Notes: generated by a model not told the origin, from the letters alone. Shown: positions 23,281-32,931, counted from the stretch's first letter. The stretch is DNA of 63,581 bases from [Flavobacterium] thermophilum (GCA_900450595.1 UGGS01000003.1:1-63581), one strand, 5' to 3'. Numbers and translations: made by a program.

Positions 23281-24547
23281 AAAATTATTCCAAGATGTTT
23301 CTTTAGGAGAGATTTTTTATATTAATACTAAAAGTATAAATCCAGGTAACACGCCAAATAAAAAATTTTGGCATTACAGCATTCCAGCATACGATGATAA
23401 TAAAGAACCTACACTTGATAGAGGAGCAGATATTAAAAGCAATAAATATCTCCTCGAAACTGACTCAATACTTGTTTCTAAACTAAATCCTAGAATTAAA
23501 AGGGTATGGAAATTCCAAAAATCAGATAGGCATGAACCTAGTATTTGTTCAACTGAATTCATGGTTTATCAGCCTAAAATTCCTAATGTTGACTTAGAAT
23601 ACTACACTCAATTTTTCTCATCCGATATATTTCAAAATAAACTTTTATCACTACAAAATGGTACAACAGGAAGTAGAATGAGGGTTACGCCTAGTGATAC
23701 TCTATCTATTCCTATTCCTTTTCCATCAATTAATGAACAACGCAAAATCGCTGCCATCCTTTCCTCCGTCGATGAGGCAATTGAAAAAACAGAAGCCATC
23801 ATCGAACAAACGGAAAAAGTGAAAAAAGGACTGATGCAGCAACTCCTTACGAAAGGAATCAGCCATACGAGATTTAAAAAGACGGAGATTGGCGAGATTC
23901 CGGAAGAGTGGGAAGTTTGCAAAATACCAGATGTTTTATCAAATGAAAAAGGCTCAATAAAAATGGGCCCGTTTGGTAGTCAAATCAAGAAGGAAGATCT
24001 GACCTCTAGTGGTGTTCATATTATTGGTATTGAAAATGTATTGAATAAAGAATATGTTCACTTAGGAAACAGATATATAAGCTTTGAAAAGTTCGAATCA
24101 CTTAAAACAAATCAAGTATTACCTGGAGATGTAGTAATAACTACAATGGGAACTATCGGCTTAGCCGATGTTATTCCAGAACATATCCCTACAACAATTA
24201 TTGACTCACATTTAATTCGTCTTCGTGTTAATAAAGAAAAAATTCTAAACACTTATTTAGCAATGATTATTCAAGATTATGATTTGGTTAAAAAGCAAAT
24301 TAAGCGTATGAGTCAGGGAGGTATAATGGCTGGATTAAATACTAGCATCATAAAATCTTTATCTATACCATTACCTTCTTTGAATGAGCAGAGGAAAATT
24401 GTAAATTCACTTTCATCAATAGATAGTAAAGTACAGGTTGAAACGGAAAAACTTATTAAATTAAGAGAAATTAAAAAAGGTCTCATGCAAGTTCTCCTAA
24501 CAGGCAAAGTCCGGGTAAAGGTGGATGACGAGGTGGTGTCGTCGTGA
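23270..24547 (+). CDS. hsdS: Type I restriction specificity subunit HsdS
   Basis: A 425-residue subunit with two target recognition domains. The first (about 1-150, ending PIPFPSINEQRKIAAIL) and the second (about 205-375, ending IPLPSLNEQRKIVNSL) each precede a long conserved helix (DEAIEKTEAIIEQTEKVKKG and SKVQVETEKLIKLREIKKG). This is the usual near-symmetric layout; it reads a bipartite target. The recognition domains are very AT-rich, while the conserved helices and both neighbouring genes are GC-richer, which points to swapped-in recognition domains. It overlaps hsdM by 11 bases and hsdR by 4. Target sequence cannot be predicted by eye. Confidence 0.93.
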   Translation: MVVKKLFQDVSLGEIFYINTKSINPGNTPNKKFWHYSIPAYDDNKEPTLDRGADIKSNKYLLETDSILVSKLNPRIKRVWKFQKSDRHEPSICSTEFMVYQPKIPNVDLEYYTQFFSSDIFQNKLLSLQNGTTGSRMRVTPSDTLSIPIPFPSINEQRKIAAILSSVDEAIEKTEAIIEQTEKVKKGLMQQLLTKGISHTRFKKTEIGEIPEEWEVCKIPDVLSNEKGSIKMGPFGSQIKKEDLTSSGVHIIGIENVLNKEYVHLGNRYISFEKFESLKTNQVLPGDVVITTMGTIGLADVIPEHIPTTIIDSHLIRLRVNKEKILNTYLAMIIQDYDLVKKQIKRMSQGGIMAGLNTSIIKSLSIPLPSLNEQRKIVNSLSSIDSKVQVETEKLIKLREIKKGLMQVLLTGKVRVKVDDEVVSS

Positions 24548-27474
24548 GTTACGAATGGGCAAAGGAACGGCCGGTGGAGTATCGTCTCATCAGACAGCTG
24601 GAAGGACTGGGATATACGTACCTTCCGGGGAGCGCGCTGGATTCGGAGCGCGCATCCCACCGGGATGTCGTGCTCGAAGGCCGGCTGCGCCAGGCGATTC
24701 AGCGTCTGAACCCGTGGATCGACGACATCAACCTGCATAAAGTCGTGCGCATGGTGACACATATCAACGCCGCGAGTGTCATGGAGGCTAACGAGAAGTT
24801 CTACGACATGGTCGTGAACTATGTGTCCATCCAGCAGGACCTTGGGAAAGGTAAGAAAAGTCAGACGGTCAAGCTGATTGACTTTGATAACCCTGACAAC
24901 AACGAATTTTTAGTGGTGAACCAATTGAAAATCAGTGGGCCGATGACGACCATCATTCCAGATGTCGTCCTGTTTGTTAACGGTCTACCGCTTGTCGTCA
25001 TCGAATGCAAAAGCCCGACGAAGCCGCATCCAATCAGCGAGGCAGTCCAGCAGCTGCTTCGCTACCAGCAAGAGGCGGAACGTCTCTTCCACTACAACCA
25101 TGTCGTTGTCGCGACATGCAACGAACAGGCAAAATTCGGATCGATCGGCGCACGACTTCGGCACTTCGGGGAATGGAAAGACCCGTATCCGCTCAAAGTT
25201 AGCGATATTGGTGACAATCCGACACGTCAAGATGTGTTAGTCGCGGGAATGTTCTCTAAGAAGAACCTGCTTGATATGATCCAAAACTTTGTCGTCTACG
25301 AGGCGGAAGGCGGACGCACGATCAAAAAAGTGTGTCGCTATCAGCAATTCCGCGCCGCCAATAAGGCCGTCGAACGCATTTTAACCGGCAAGACACCGAA
25401 GGAACGGGGCGGCGTCGTCTGGGCGACGCAAGGATCTGGAAAGAGCTTGACGATGCTCTACCTGTCCGTCAAACTGCGGCGCCTCAAGGAACTGCGCAAC
25501 CCGTCCATCGTCATCGTGACGGACCGCACCGATTTGGACGAACAAATCACGAATACGTTCCGTCGCTGCGGATTCCCGAACCCACGGCGTGCCGAAAGTG
25601 TCCGGGATCTGCGTGACTTGCTGCGGACAGCGACAGGCGCAACCATCATGACGACCATTCAAAAGTTCCAGGATCACGTCGACGACGGGGGTGACCTGCT
25701 CTTAAATGACGCGGACAACATCTTTGTCCTCGTTGACGAGTCGCACCGCACCAATTACGGGGGACTAGCGATGAACATGCGGTCGTCGCTGCCGAATGCG
25801 GTATATATAGGGTTCACGGGGACGCCGATTGACAAGGAAGACCGCAGCACCGTCCAAACGTTTGGCACGTACATTGACACGTACACCATCCAGCAGGCTG
25901 TCGAGGACGGGGCGACAGTCCCGATCTATTACGAAAGCCGCCTGCCGGAATTACGGGTCGAGGGTGAGTCGCTGGACGCGATTTTTGACCGCGTCTTTCA
26001 AGACTATTCGAAAGAGGACAGGGAACGGATCAAGAAGAAATACGCGACAGAGGAAGCCATTATCGGGTCACCGCAACGCATCCGCCGGATCTGTCTCGAC
26101 ATCATCGAACATTACGAGCAACATATCGCACCAAACGGCTTCAAAGCGCAAATTGTCGCGATTAACCGCGAAACCGCGGTTCTGTATAAAGAAATTCTCG
26201 ATGAACTCAACGGTCCGGAGTCGGTCGTCATCATTTCCGCTAACAACAATGACAACGACCGATTGAAAAAATACCACCTAACCAAAGAGCAGCAAAAGCA
26301 CTACATTGAGCGCTTTAAAAAGCCGCTACATGAGGACAAGCTGGCGTTTATCATCGTGTGCGATATGCTGCTGACCGGGTTTGACGCGCCGATCGAGCAA
26401 GTAATGTACCTCGATAAGCCGCTAAAGGAACATAACTTGCTCCAGGCGATCGCAAGAACGAATCGGACCTACGACAAGAAGACATATGGCCTCATCGTCG
26501 ACTATTACGGCGTGTCCGCGTTCCTTAAGCAAGCATTAGCCATTTTTAACCCGACGGACATCCAGGGAGCGATGACGTCGATCCAGTCAGAGATACCGCG
26601 ACTGCAGTCGCGACATCGCGCCGCCATGCGCTTTTTTGACGGCGTCAATCGCGACGACATTGAAGCGTGCATGAAAATCCTAGAACCCGAAGACGTGAGA
26701 CACGCCTTTGACCGAGCGTTTAAACGCTTCTCCGAAAGTATGGACATGATTATGCCGCATCCAGAGGCAAAACCGTATTACGAGGACCTGAAATTTTTAG
26801 GGAAAGTGCGCCAGTACGCGCGCAACCGCTTCCGAGACGAGCAGATGGACATCTCTGACTGCGGAGAAAAAGTGAAGCAGCTCATTTACGACCATATTTA
26901 CACGACGGATATCAAGGCGCTTCACCGTCCTGTCAGCATCCTCGAAAAGAATTTCGACGCCCATGTGAAAAGTTTAACGACGGACGAGGCGAAAGCGTCG
27001 GAAATGGAGCACGCGATCCGTCACGAAATCAAAGTAAAAATCGACCAAAATCCGGTCTATTACACATCGCTAAAGGAACGGCTCGAACAGTTAATTAAAG
27101 CGAGAAAAGAAAAACGTCTCAACGACGCCCAGCTCGCATTTGAGTTAGAAAAATTGATCGAGGAGATGCGCGGACAGTCCAAAACTATTGAAGAAGAAGG
27201 CCTGACCCCGCAATCCTATCCGATTTTTCAATTGCTGCAAAAGGAATGGACCGATCAAGAAGAAGAGAAAGAACGGTTAAAAGAAATCACCCAGATCATT
27301 GTGGAACATATCGAAGGCCTCGTCGTCATCGACTGGGTTAACAAAGAAGACGTCAAACGCGAAATGCGTAAAAAAATCAAGCGCCAGCTCCGGACAAGCA
27401 AATGCCCGTCCGATAAAATCGAGCCACTTGCTCAGCAAATCGTTGAACTGGCGGAAATCCATTACAAAAAATAA
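24544..27474 (+). CDS. hsdR: Type I restriction endonuclease subunit HsdR
   Basis: A 976-residue motor and nuclease subunit. The N-terminal PD-(D/E)xK nuclease has IIPDVVLF (Asp 140) and VVIECKSP (Glu 154, Lys 156). The SF2 translocase begins with ATQGSGKSLTML (Walker A, about 294-305), then LVDESHR (motif II), IGFTGTP (motif III) and later ARTNRTY (motif VI). The C-terminal helical region binds HsdM/HsdS. GTG start overlapping the hsdS stop (GTGA). Complete; no frameshift seen. It gives the plasmid a defence function and may select for its own retention. Confidence 0.95.
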   Translation: MSYEWAKERPVEYRLIRQLEGLGYTYLPGSALDSERASHRDVVLEGRLRQAIQRLNPWIDDINLHKVVRMVTHINAASVMEANEKFYDMVVNYVSIQQDLGKGKKSQTVKLIDFDNPDNNEFLVVNQLKISGPMTTIIPDVVLFVNGLPLVVIECKSPTKPHPISEAVQQLLRYQQEAERLFHYNHVVVATCNEQAKFGSIGARLRHFGEWKDPYPLKVSDIGDNPTRQDVLVAGMFSKKNLLDMIQNFVVYEAEGGRTIKKVCRYQQFRAANKAVERILTGKTPKERGGVVWATQGSGKSLTMLYLSVKLRRLKELRNPSIVIVTDRTDLDEQITNTFRRCGFPNPRRAESVRDLRDLLRTATGATIMTTIQKFQDHVDDGGDLLLNDADNIFVLVDESHRTNYGGLAMNMRSSLPNAVYIGFTGTPIDKEDRSTVQTFGTYIDTYTIQQAVEDGATVPIYYESRLPELRVEGESLDAIFDRVFQDYSKEDRERIKKKYATEEAIIGSPQRIRRICLDIIEHYEQHIAPNGFKAQIVAINRETAVLYKEILDELNGPESVVIISANNNDNDRLKKYHLTKEQQKHYIERFKKPLHEDKLAFIIVCDMLLTGFDAPIEQVMYLDKPLKEHNLLQAIARTNRTYDKKTYGLIVDYYGVSAFLKQALAIFNPTDIQGAMTSIQSEIPRLQSRHRAAMRFFDGVNRDDIEACMKILEPEDVRHAFDRAFKRFSESMDMIMPHPEAKPYYEDLKFLGKVRQYARNRFRDEQMDISDCGEKVKQLIYDHIYTTDIKALHRPVSILEKNFDAHVKSLTTDEAKASEMEHAIRHEIKVKIDQNPVYYTSLKERLEQLIKARKEKRLNDAQLAFELEKLIEEMRGQSKTIEEEGLTPQSYPIFQLLQKEWTDQEEEKERLKEITQIIVEHIEGLVVIDWVNKEDVKREMRKKIKRQLRTSKCPSDKIEPLAQQIVELAEIHYKK

Positions 27475-27498
27475 AGCACCCTTCATGGGTGCTTTTTT
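27473..27498. terminator. Bidirectional terminator after hsdR
   Basis: AAAGCACCC-ttcat-GGGTGCTTTTTT between the convergent hsdR and peptidase genes. Confidence 0.9.
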
Positions 27499-28227
27499 CT
27501 ATATCGTTAGCGTCGGTCCGTTCACACGCAGCCATTCTTTACGTTTCTCATAATCCGGCAAAATCGAACGTACCAGATTCCAGAAATTTTTCGAATGATC
27601 CGCGTAACGCAGATGGGCTAATTCATGCACAATCACATAATCAACAACGCGCATTGGGGCCAGAAAAAGACGCCAATTCAAATAAATAGCTCCCTGTGGT
27701 GTGCACGTTCCCCAGCGAAACTTCTGCTCTTTTACCGCAAGCTTCGCCGGCGTTACCCCTAGACGCTGTGCATAACGTTTCACCCGTTCTTCCGCTTTCA
27801 CCTGCGCCCGCTGGATATACCAAGATTTTAATGCTTCACGAATCATAGGCACATGCTCTATATCATCGGCTGATGTTGGTGTTTCAATATAAAATTTCCC
27901 TTGATGAAATAACACTTTTACCTTATCGATATCTTGATTTTGTTTCACCTTAATTCGATAATACCGGCCTAAATACGGTAATTTCTCCCCACTAACAAAT
28001 TCTAACGGAGCCGGTGGTCGCTTAATCTCATTCAAAGAGTTCCACTTATCTAAAATCCACGTTGCCTTCTTACGCAAAACTCGGTTTATTTCTTCCTGAA
28101 CTAGATGATCGGGAGCTACCACTGTAACCCCCTCCATCCACTCTACAACAATAGAGATATCTTCTTTCCCTTTCACCTGCTGCAATGTGTACTCAATAGC
28201 TGTCTTCCCAAACTGAAAGGTAGGCAT
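27499..28227 (-). CDS. M48/YgjP-type zinc metallopeptidase
   Basis: A 242-residue protein of the YgjP/DUF45 family. VIVHELAHLRYADHS (HELAH from about residue 201, third ligand His in the DHS) and the upstream RWGTCTPQGAIYLNWRL are characteristic. YgjP-like genes are often found with type I restriction operons, but their role there is unclear. The start at 28227 is preferred (GGGGGA about 9 bases upstream) over the longer frame to 28251. It converges with hsdR across a shared terminator. Confidence 0.88.
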   Translation of the reverse strand: MPTFQFGKTAIEYTLQQVKGKEDISIVVEWMEGVTVVAPDHLVQEEINRVLRKKATWILDKWNSLNEIKRPPAPLEFVSGEKLPYLGRYYRIKVKQNQDIDKVKVLFHQGKFYIETPTSADDIEHVPMIREALKSWYIQRAQVKAEERVKRYAQRLGVTPAKLAVKEQKFRWGTCTPQGAIYLNWRLFLAPMRVVDYVIVHELAHLRYADHSKNFWNLVRSILPDYEKRKEWLRVNGPTLTI

Positions 28228-28339
28228 AAAACACGTCCCCCAAAATATCAAGTGATACCCCTATTATACAAGCCAGTTATCCACTTTTTCACTGGATTTA
28301 TCCCCCAAAATCCCACTGCATAAATACCGATGCGTCCAT

Positions 28340-28822
28340 GTGATCATTTACCTTCGTACATACGCGTGTCTATGTGTTGAAGAAATTTCTAATTCGAAAA
28401 TAACAGACCTGAATCTCGAGTTAAAACGAATTCGTATTGTAGACAAAATAATGAAAGTAGTACCTATCTCGGAAGATTTTATTAGCCGAACTAGAGGATT
28501 AGTTGAAGTTTCGAGTGGGAATGGCCAAAAAAAGAAACTTTATGTTGCAGCATCTCCATATGTCTTTTATAGTCAACGATCACTGAAATTCTTACTAAGG
28601 GGCATTCAGCGAATGATTGAAAGCTACATCCTGCCGAATAAAAAGCTCACGCCCCATATGTTCCGGCATACGTTTTGTAAGTGGATGTTAAAAGCGACGA
28701 ACAACGATATCGAAAAGGTGCGCCGGCTAGCCGGTCATAGCCATATCGCTACCACATCGCGGTACTTAAAGGACAGCTACAGTGATTTGGCGGATGCGGT
28801 GGAGGCGTTGCCAAAGTTTTAA
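28340..28822 (+). pseudogene. Tyrosine recombinase C-terminal fragment
   Basis: A degenerate second copy of the recombinase at 17146-18060. The last ~125 codons (YVFYSQRS... to the shared end DAVEALPKF) match closely and keep LTPHMFRHTFCKWML and RLAGHSHIATTSRYLK. The N-terminal domain is missing, and the first ~60 codons align only in pieces with small frame changes (TDLNLELKRIRIVDK). No ribosome site. Relic that could still act as a recombination partner of the intact copy. Confidence 0.8.
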
Positions 28823-29818
28823 TATTGTTGTATGTGGAAAAGGGAGAAAAAACAGCAATATATCAGGGTAACATTGTTGGTTTACTGGTTTGACCCCGGT
28901 TAACTCCGACGCCACCGAAAAAGCCGGAGGTCGATTTGTCCTGGCTGGCCGTGTCACCGCACACTCTGGGGGTCGTGTGGATGTCCTGTGTTGACTCTGG
29001 GATGTCCTCAGGAGGAGGCAGACGCCGCCACGAAGGATACCCATGGTGTCTCGTTCTCCCCCCATCCGGCGTTTCGTGACGTCAATGACATCACGCCCCT
29101 AATCCCGACGCTTACCGTCCGGCTCGTTTTGTGGGAACAAGACGGACAGTTGCGTCAAGGGGCGCTGGCATTATCCGATGATTCGGTGCCGTTGCCGCTC
29201 GATCGCGTCTCACTGAACCGAGACACATGTCGTCCGTCAAGGGCATCGATGAAGTCTTGTGTGAGCCGCTGTCCATACCGGAAGATTTGCTACTCGGCGG
29301 GGATGACAACCCGATTGACCGGCTGAACGCTGAAGAAGGCTTGGTATCCTTCGCCACACCGTTTGTAGCGCACTTCCACTTCCTCGCCCACACAGCCAAG
29401 GGGGCATTTCCGCGACATCCTATGTCTCCGACGCGTCCCTTGATTGAGTCTGCCCTGCATCATCCAATCCTACAAAGCCTCCCTTTCCCCAAAAACGTCT
29501 GTATGAGCGCATTAGGTCGGTTTTTAGCGGTGTTCTTCTTTTATCCAGTGATCCGGCTTTCAGCCATCGGACGAATGGATACCACGGGCAACAGACGCCC
29601 AGCAGTCGCCACGATAGCGGCCACTCGCTTCGTACCTTGATTGAGTCCACGAAGGTTGATCTTCTCCATCATTACAATGACGAGCCGCCAACCACCCATC
29701 ATTAGTCGCCACACGCCTCTCACTGAAGGACAGAAGATGACTCTAACAGACAGGGGTTTCCCATGCCGGAGACAAAGAACGCCTCAGCGCTCCCTTGTTT
29801 TGGGAAAATCGTTTATAT
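28823..29818. other. GC-rich region without convincing gene
   Basis: About 1 kb between the recombinase fragment and the DUF3006 gene. It is much more GC-rich than its flanks, so frames stay open by chance on both strands. None has a ribosome site or a recognisable family. One minus-strand reading (about 29160-29400, GEEVEVRYKRCGEGYQAFFS) looks more protein-like but contains an in-frame TAG. Probably decayed DNA from a GC-richer source. Confidence 0.5.
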
Positions 29819-29851
29819 AAAAAAATGAGGTGTTACTCCTCAAACACCTCA
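29819..29851 (-). terminator. Terminator of the MBL-DUF3006 operon
   Basis: ATGAGGTGT...ACACCTCAT with a run of seven T on the minus strand. Confidence 0.8.
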
Positions 29852-30048
29852 TTCATCAACTCTTCAATCTCTTTCCACCGCTTCTCTGTTTCTTTTTTAT
29901 CCACTCGGAACTTTCCGTTCTCTTGTACAATCACATCGCCGGCGCGAGCGTTTTTGGGCAGTTTGCTTTTCTCAATATCGATCATCTTGCCGTCCTCAGT
30001 TTCACAAACTGCCCATTTACCTTCGAAACGATCAATGATATATTTCAT
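29833..30048 (-). CDS. DUF3006 family protein
   Basis: A 71-residue protein. MKYIIDRFEGKWAVCETEDG is the classic DUF3006 opening, and the rest (IDIEKSKLPKNARAGDVI) fits an OB- or SH3-like small beta barrel with a helical tail. DUF3006 genes are very often the partner of ComEC-like MBL exoproteins, as here, 11 bases after the stop of that gene. Ribosome site AGGAGGAG. Function unknown. Confidence 0.88.
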   Translation of the reverse strand: MKYIIDRFEGKWAVCETEDGKMIDIEKSKLPKNARAGDVIVQENGKFRVDKKETEKRWKEIEELMNEVFEE

Positions 30049-30059
30049 TTAACTCCTCC

Positions 30060-30905
30060 TTAATAAATAGGTTTTACGTTAAAGGAAAGCGTTGTTCCAT
30101 TGGTTGTCGCAATGATCGTTCCCTGTTTGTCTGTACGGAATACTTTTACTTTATAAGACTTTAAACGATTCAAAACCTCCGATGTCGGGTGACCATAAGC
30201 GTTCTTGCCGACCGAGATTACGGCATACGCTGGTTTCGCGGCTTTTAAAAGCGTCGCGCTGGTCGATGTTTTCGCGCCATGATGCCCTACTTTCAACACA
30301 TCAGCACGTAAATCCTTTTTGGCTTTGACCATATCTGTCTCTGCCTTAGTCTCAGCATCGCCGGTAAACAGGAAAGACTTTTTGCCGTAAGTCACCTTCA
30401 AGACGGCGCTCCAGTCATTAGTATCACTGGTGCTGTATGATTTAACGGGACCAACAAACTTTGCAGTCACACCTTTGATCGGCAAGGCAACATCTGCTTT
30501 AGCAACTTTGATCGTAAGTTTTTTGTTTTTTACAGCGAGCAAGAAATCTTTATATGCTTGCGTTGTATTACCGACTTTCGGAGCGTACACGTTTTTCACT
30601 GGGAAAGCTTTGAGAACCTCATCTAGACCACCGATATGATCGGCATCGGGGTGAGTTGCAATCATAACTTCAATGTCCTTTACCTTCTGTTTTTTAAGGT
30701 AGGCGACGACATCGCTGCCATCCTTATTCCCCCCATCAATGAGGATGTCTTCGCCATTTGGCGCTTTAATGTAAATACTGTCACCTTGTCCAACATTGAT
30801 GAAGTGTACATACATGTTTTTTGGGGCTGCGTCTGTTACAATCCCCGGTAGTATTGCTATCATAAATACAATTACAGCTACCATCAGCATCTTGATTTTC
30901 CTCAT
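30060..30905 (-). CDS. Secreted ComEC-like metallo-beta-lactamase fold hydrolase
   Basis: A 281-residue protein with a signal peptide (MRKIKMLMVAVIVFMIAILPG, cleaved near TDA-AP) then a metallo-beta-lactamase domain. FINVGQGDSIYIKAPNG, THPDADHIGG (the HxxxDH zinc site), LFTGDAE and KVGHHGAKTS are the motifs of the ComEC C-terminal hydrolase. Free-standing versions may be extracellular nucleases or phosphodiesterases. Forms an operon with the DUF3006 gene. Start supported by GGGGGAG. Confidence 0.9.
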   Translation of the reverse strand: MRKIKMLMVAVIVFMIAILPGIVTDAAPKNMYVHFINVGQGDSIYIKAPNGEDILIDGGNKDGSDVVAYLKKQKVKDIEVMIATHPDADHIGGLDEVLKAFPVKNVYAPKVGNTTQAYKDFLLAVKNKKLTIKVAKADVALPIKGVTAKFVGPVKSYSTSDTNDWSAVLKVTYGKKSFLFTGDAETKAETDMVKAKKDLRADVLKVGHHGAKTSTSATLLKAAKPAYAVISVGKNAYGHPTSEVLNRLKSYKVKVFRTDKQGTIIATTNGTTLSFNVKPIY

Positions 30906-30991
30906 TGAAAACTCCCCCTTTTACTTTTCAAGAAGATTATACCATCAATTGAGCTAAGAGGGAGTATAGAAAACAAACAGGAGGCGAAAAA

Positions 30992-31216
30992 ATGTTCGAT
31001 ATTATCGGTAAACTGAAATGTCCCGTGTGTTCAAAAATCGTACATCCCAAAGATAAGGTGTTTCTGGACATAATCAATACAGTCATTCATCAACGATGTT
31101 ACTATCAATACTACACAACTCGTAAATTTCTTCCCTTCAAAGATCAAGGGACATTCCAAAAAATGCTGCTTAAATACCCATTTTTTCAGGATGGCGACAC
31201 CTCCAAGGGTATGTAA
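30992..31216 (+). CDS. Small CxxC protein, hypothetical
   Basis: A 74-residue protein with CPVCSKIVHPKDKVFLDII and a later HQRCYYQYY, so a Cys/His zinc knuckle is likely. AGGAGGCG eight bases before the ATG is a very good ribosome site. It is divergent from the MBL hydrolase gene. The composition is like that of the zinc-ribbon gene at 4992-5171, but the sequences are not alike. No family recognised. Confidence 0.65.
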   Translation: MFDIIGKLKCPVCSKIVHPKDKVFLDIINTVIHQRCYYQYYTTRKFLPFKDQGTFQKMLLKYPFFQDGDTSKGM

Positions 31217-32209
31217 CATTTATCGTCTGACAGTTAATTCACAAGAGACATTATGTCCTTCCTCCGAGTACAATGATATGATGTCTACTGTCCTTCCTTA
31301 GGGGGATGTAGAGAAAATTGTGTCAAACAAATCTCCCTTTGGGAGAAGATTGCGGCGACACACTTTCTCTCATAGGGACATGCCAGACAATTCCGAGGCG
31401 TCTACTGTCCTTGCAGGGGACAGCAAGTTTCCACGTTGTCTTCGTGGTTCCTCTCTGCCGCGACCCTCTGCGTCCTCATGGGCTCCCTCAAACGAGTATC
31501 GGGGGACAGGAGACCCCACCCGCTGTCTCTCAACAAGACACCTGTCGCGCCTCGCTTTGTTGTTGCATAATGGAGAAGCACTCTCAAGGGAAAGTCGTCC
31601 TGTCTTGGCGTTGTCTGTTGTCCCTTGTTGCGACAATAAAGGGTGCGGTCTGGCCCGCCCTACAGAAGTTATGTAGGCAGAGGTGGACAGTACGGAGGAC
31701 AGATGGATCTTCTTCTTTCACTGCTGTGCATTGTACCGCGACATCTATGTCTCTCCCTCGTCGTCTATAGAGTTGTAGTTCACGCTCGGCTTACTTATCC
31801 ACTATTTCAACAAGTCTACGGTTTATAACTTTTCTTTCTTTTGATTTTGCATTCATAACATTGTGCTAATTAATCACACAATCTTTCCGCAAAATCTTTC
31901 TCTAATCCACCTTCAAAATACCGATCAGTCACTGTTTTTGTCATATAAGATGTGTCTTTCAAAACAAGCATAAAATCCCTCTTTTCCCTCCTTTTCAGCT
32001 GCTTTATCTCTTCATTTCATCTCTATCAAAGTACAACACCAAGATCCAAAACCCTCGGGACTCCCCCCACCAATCTAATGAGGTATTGGAACAAAACCAA
32101 TTTGGTTTATTCTTTCTTTATGGTCGCGGGAGCAAGCAGGCTGACGCCCATAATATAAGGGCGACGAACCATTTCACGGGAACGTCAGTTCTTGACCAAC
32201 CTCTTAAGA
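31217..32209. other. Non-coding region dense in TGTC/GACA
   Basis: About 1 kb without a convincing gene. From 31283 to 31760 I count about 20 TGTC or GACA tetramers, roughly five times the chance rate, with GTCTACTGTCCTT occurring at 31283 and 31400. The part from 31800 to 32200 is AT-rich and featureless. TCGTCTGACA at 31223 matches the RHH-operator motif upstream of the next gene. It may be an old origin, a decayed element or a regulatory RNA region; nothing more can be claimed. Confidence 0.45.
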
Positions 32210-32238
32210 TTGCAAAAAATAAGAGCGTTAGAAACGCT
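32210..32238 (-). terminator. Terminator of the RHH regulator gene
   Basis: AGCGTTtctAACGCT followed by CTTATTTTTT on the minus strand; overlaps the stop codon. Confidence 0.7.
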
Positions 32239-32635
32239 TCCACTTCAATTCCGATATGAGTTGCCGCACCGCCTCCGACTCCGACATGTTTTTTGTCTGA
32301 CAGTATTTCTGGAGAAGTTCGTAAAGCTCGTCGTCCAAGCGCACGGTAATGCGATATGACTTGGACTTTTCTTCTTTTGGGCGTCCACGTTGGAGCTTTT
32401 TGCGTTCGACGCGCAGATCATCATGGACGACAACATCGAGGTATCCGAACCGCTCATAAATGTTTTTATGTTTCTCTACGAATTCTTCCCACATTCGGGG
32501 AATTTCTTCAAGAAGCCGGAGGTACTCTTCCTGCAGCCTCTTTGTTTCCTCTGGGGACCGAGGGCGCCGCTTGCCGAATTCCTGAAGGACGAGAACCTGA
32601 AAATCGTGCCGCTCATAGCATCTTCCTTCCATCAT
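32228..32635 (-). CDS. Ribbon-helix-helix protein, paralog 1
   Basis: A 135-residue protein. The C-terminal ~45 residues (SYRITVRLDDELYELLQKYC, QTKNMSESEAVRQLI) are a MetJ/Arc/CopG-type ribbon-helix-helix DNA-binding domain. The N-terminal domain starts EGRCYERHDFQVLVL and is helical (EEYLRLLEEIPRMWEEF). It is close to the protein at 45768-46175 along the whole length. GTCTGACA-like sites occur upstream of both genes, so each may repress itself and perhaps the other. Start chosen near 32635 because AGAGGTG precedes; the exact Met among several is uncertain. Confidence 0.8.
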   Translation of the reverse strand: MMEGRCYERHDFQVLVLQEFGKRRPRSPEETKRLQEEYLRLLEEIPRMWEEFVEKHKNIYERFGYLDVVVHDDLRVERKKLQRGRPKEEKSKSYRITVRLDDELYELLQKYCQTKNMSESEAVRQLISELKWKRF

Positions 32636-32650
32636 CGCCATCACCTCTAT

Positions 32651-32720
32651 TTTTTGTCCGACACTATTTGTGTTTATTATACCTCCAGACTTTCACTAAT
32701 TCAACATTTTTCGTCTGACA
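32651..32720 (-). promoter_or_regulatory. Candidate RHH operator sites upstream of the 32228-32635 gene
   Basis: TTTTTGTCCGACA (32651-32663) and TTTTTCGTCTGACA (32707-32720) lie in the promoter region. The same motif, TTTTTTGTCTGACG, is found upstream of the paralog at 46186. Confidence 0.6.
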
Positions 32721-32931
32721 TAAAATTAAGATACCAGTGCCAATTTTGCCTTTCAAAGCACAAATTAATCGAATCGGCGTTTTTCAGAACAAAAATCGCT
32801 GTTTTCGAGCTGAAAGATAATGTTTTGTCATTTTGATTTTTTTGCCAAATAGGGGTATATTGTACTTAAAAATGTGATATTTTCGACAAATTTCACCCCG
32901 AGCGTTAAGGGGAAGAAGGGGATGAAGAAAG

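Noticed and set aside
31318..31770. Frames in the TGTC-rich region
   Set aside because: Biased composition, no start signals and no recognisable protein features.
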